Assembly: GCF_000224785.1 (NCBI RefSeq)
Contig: NZ_AGAV01000022.1
Coordinates: 17,353-81,352 of the forward strand
Source of the DNA: Lentibacillus jeotgali
GTDB taxonomy: Bacteria; Bacillota; Bacilli; Bacillales; Amphibacillaceae
Direction: 5' to 3'
DNA: 64,000 bases
Shown: positions 63,271-64,000 of the stretch, one piece after another
Layout of the letters: every line of letters begins with the position of its first letter
Numbering within the stretch: the first letter of the stretch is position 1
Made by a program: the position numbers and the translations under genes
Notes under the pieces: model-generated
The model's database searches: none
Told to the model about the DNA's origin: nothing
The model's input: the letters and a program-made list of their open reading frames with translations, nothing else

Positions 63271-64000
63271 ATGGACAATCATACACGATTATCATCATTT
63301 GGTAAATGGGTTGCACCCATTAATATTGAAAAACTTACAGAACAAATTATGCAAACTGGGCAAGATCGCTATACGAAAAAGTTTACGACTTATTCGTATA
63401 TCAAATTGTTATTGTTGTCCCACCTGGAAGAGGTGGAAAGCTTACATGCGATGAGTGATACACTTTTTGATGACGACGTTCAACAGGAATTGGGACTGGA
63501 TTCAATTAGTGTTTCCCAATTGTCACGAAAACACCGTACTGTTGACCCCAATTTGTTGGCAGCCATCTTTTATCAATTAGTTGATCAAATACGTCATTCT
63601 CAACCAGGTCGAACAGTTATGCCCGTGAAAATCATTGATTCGAGCACAATGCCATTAAACCTGACGAATCACCCATGGGCTACCTTTCGTAAAACGAAAG
63701 GCGGCGTCAAACTGCACTTGCGGTTGGTATTCATGGAAAATGGTTCTTCCTATCCGGAATACGCCAACATCACGACGGCCAACGAACACGATCGTAACCA
63801 ATTAGAAGTGTTGATGGATGACAAGGAAGCCACTTACGTATTTGATCGTGGTTACATAGATTATGAGCGTTTTGACCGCATGACGGACGACGGTTATTTC
63901 TTCGTCTCCCGGTTGAAGAAAAACGCGATTACACGGACAATCACTTCCTTTGAAGTGGAACAGAGTTCCACGGTTGTAACGGATCAAATGGTAGCTGTCG
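63271..64000 (+). CDS. IS4 family transposase, N-terminal part
   Basis: The frame runs from ATG 63271 to the end of the window, 243 codons, and continues beyond. AAAGGAA lies 8 bases upstream. N-terminal DUF4372-like part (LSSFGKWVAPINIEKLTEQ, KFTTYSYIKLLLLSHLEEVESLHAMSDTL), then the first catalytic Asp in VKIIDSSTMPLNL and the second in ATYVFDRGYIDYERFD, with KLHLRLVF in between. This is the IS4Bsu1-like group of IS4. Whether it is intact cannot be seen. Confidence 0.88.
   Translation, partial: MDNHTRLSSFGKWVAPINIEKLTEQIMQTGQDRYTKKFTTYSYIKLLLLSHLEEVESLHAMSDTLFDDDVQQELGLDSISVSQLSRKHRTVDPNLLAAIFYQLVDQIRHSQPGRTVMPVKIIDSSTMPLNLTNHPWATFRKTKGGVKLHLRLVFMENGSSYPEYANITTANEHDRNQLEVLMDDKEATYVFDRGYIDYERFDRMTDDGYFFVSRLKKNAITRTITSFEVEQSSTVVTDQMVAV

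Overview
The window is chromosomal DNA from a low-GC Gram-positive bacterium of the Bacillaceae. The evidence is strong GGAGG-type ribosome binding sites, frequent TTG and GTG starts, Bacillus-type operators (Zur box, FadR box), SAM-I and guanidine-I riboswitches, and a gene order matching the Bacillus subtilis fadNAE-yusI-gcvH-yusFE-metNPQ-sufCDSUB region. A BCCT compatible-solute transporter and the general gene content suggest a moderately halophilic or halotolerant genus (Virgibacillus, Oceanobacillus or Lentibacillus type); the genus is inference.

Layout. 1-18.6 kb is a mosaic of single housekeeping and membrane genes: an M42 peptidase end, a hemolysin III protein, a DUF1836 regulator, a luciferase-like oxidoreductase, an aromatic acid exporter, isocitrate lyase with a tiny zinc-ribbon gene in front, a CwlO-type endopeptidase, a BCCT transporter, a YitT protein, a CNNM/CorC protein, a Na/Ca antiporter, the guanidine riboswitch with its SMR exporter pair, an eRF1-like protein, a truncated spo0M, a DUF2252 protein and a PNPOx-like protein. 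18.9-24.6 kb holds an aldehyde dehydrogenase, the Zur-controlled znuACB-zur zinc uptake operon and a second YitT protein. 25-36 kb is fatty acid beta-oxidation (fadN, fadA, fadE under a FadR operator), yusI, gcvH, yusF, yusE and metNPQ under a SAM-I riboswitch. 36-45 kb carries a fumarylacetoacetase-family gene and an arginine block (carB-argF-argG-argH, with no carA) sitting between met and suf. 45-50.2 kb is the sufCDSUB iron-sulfur cluster operon.

From 50.3 kb to the end the sequence is accessory: a type I toxin-antitoxin locus (holin-like toxin), a decayed IS3 element, an IS1182 element, another DDE element with a 5-bp target duplication that separates a MerR regulator from the aldo/keto reductase pair it probably controls, and the start of an IS4-type transposase. 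The small unrelated genes of this region (lipoprotein, methyltransferase, membrane protein, DHDPS-like lyase, reductases) are each followed or preceded by a copy of one hairpin repeat (GGGCGC...GAATAA...GCGCC), so that it looks like an array of repeat-bounded gene modules.

Several repeat families lie between genes of metabolic operons: a two-hairpin leader element (1422, 34856, partial at 10115), a GC-rich 120-180 bp structured repeat (28742, 41930), a 20-bp minisatellite (23612) and six TCGCGCGA palindromes spaced exactly 21 bp apart (28971). None of these is explained by a gene.
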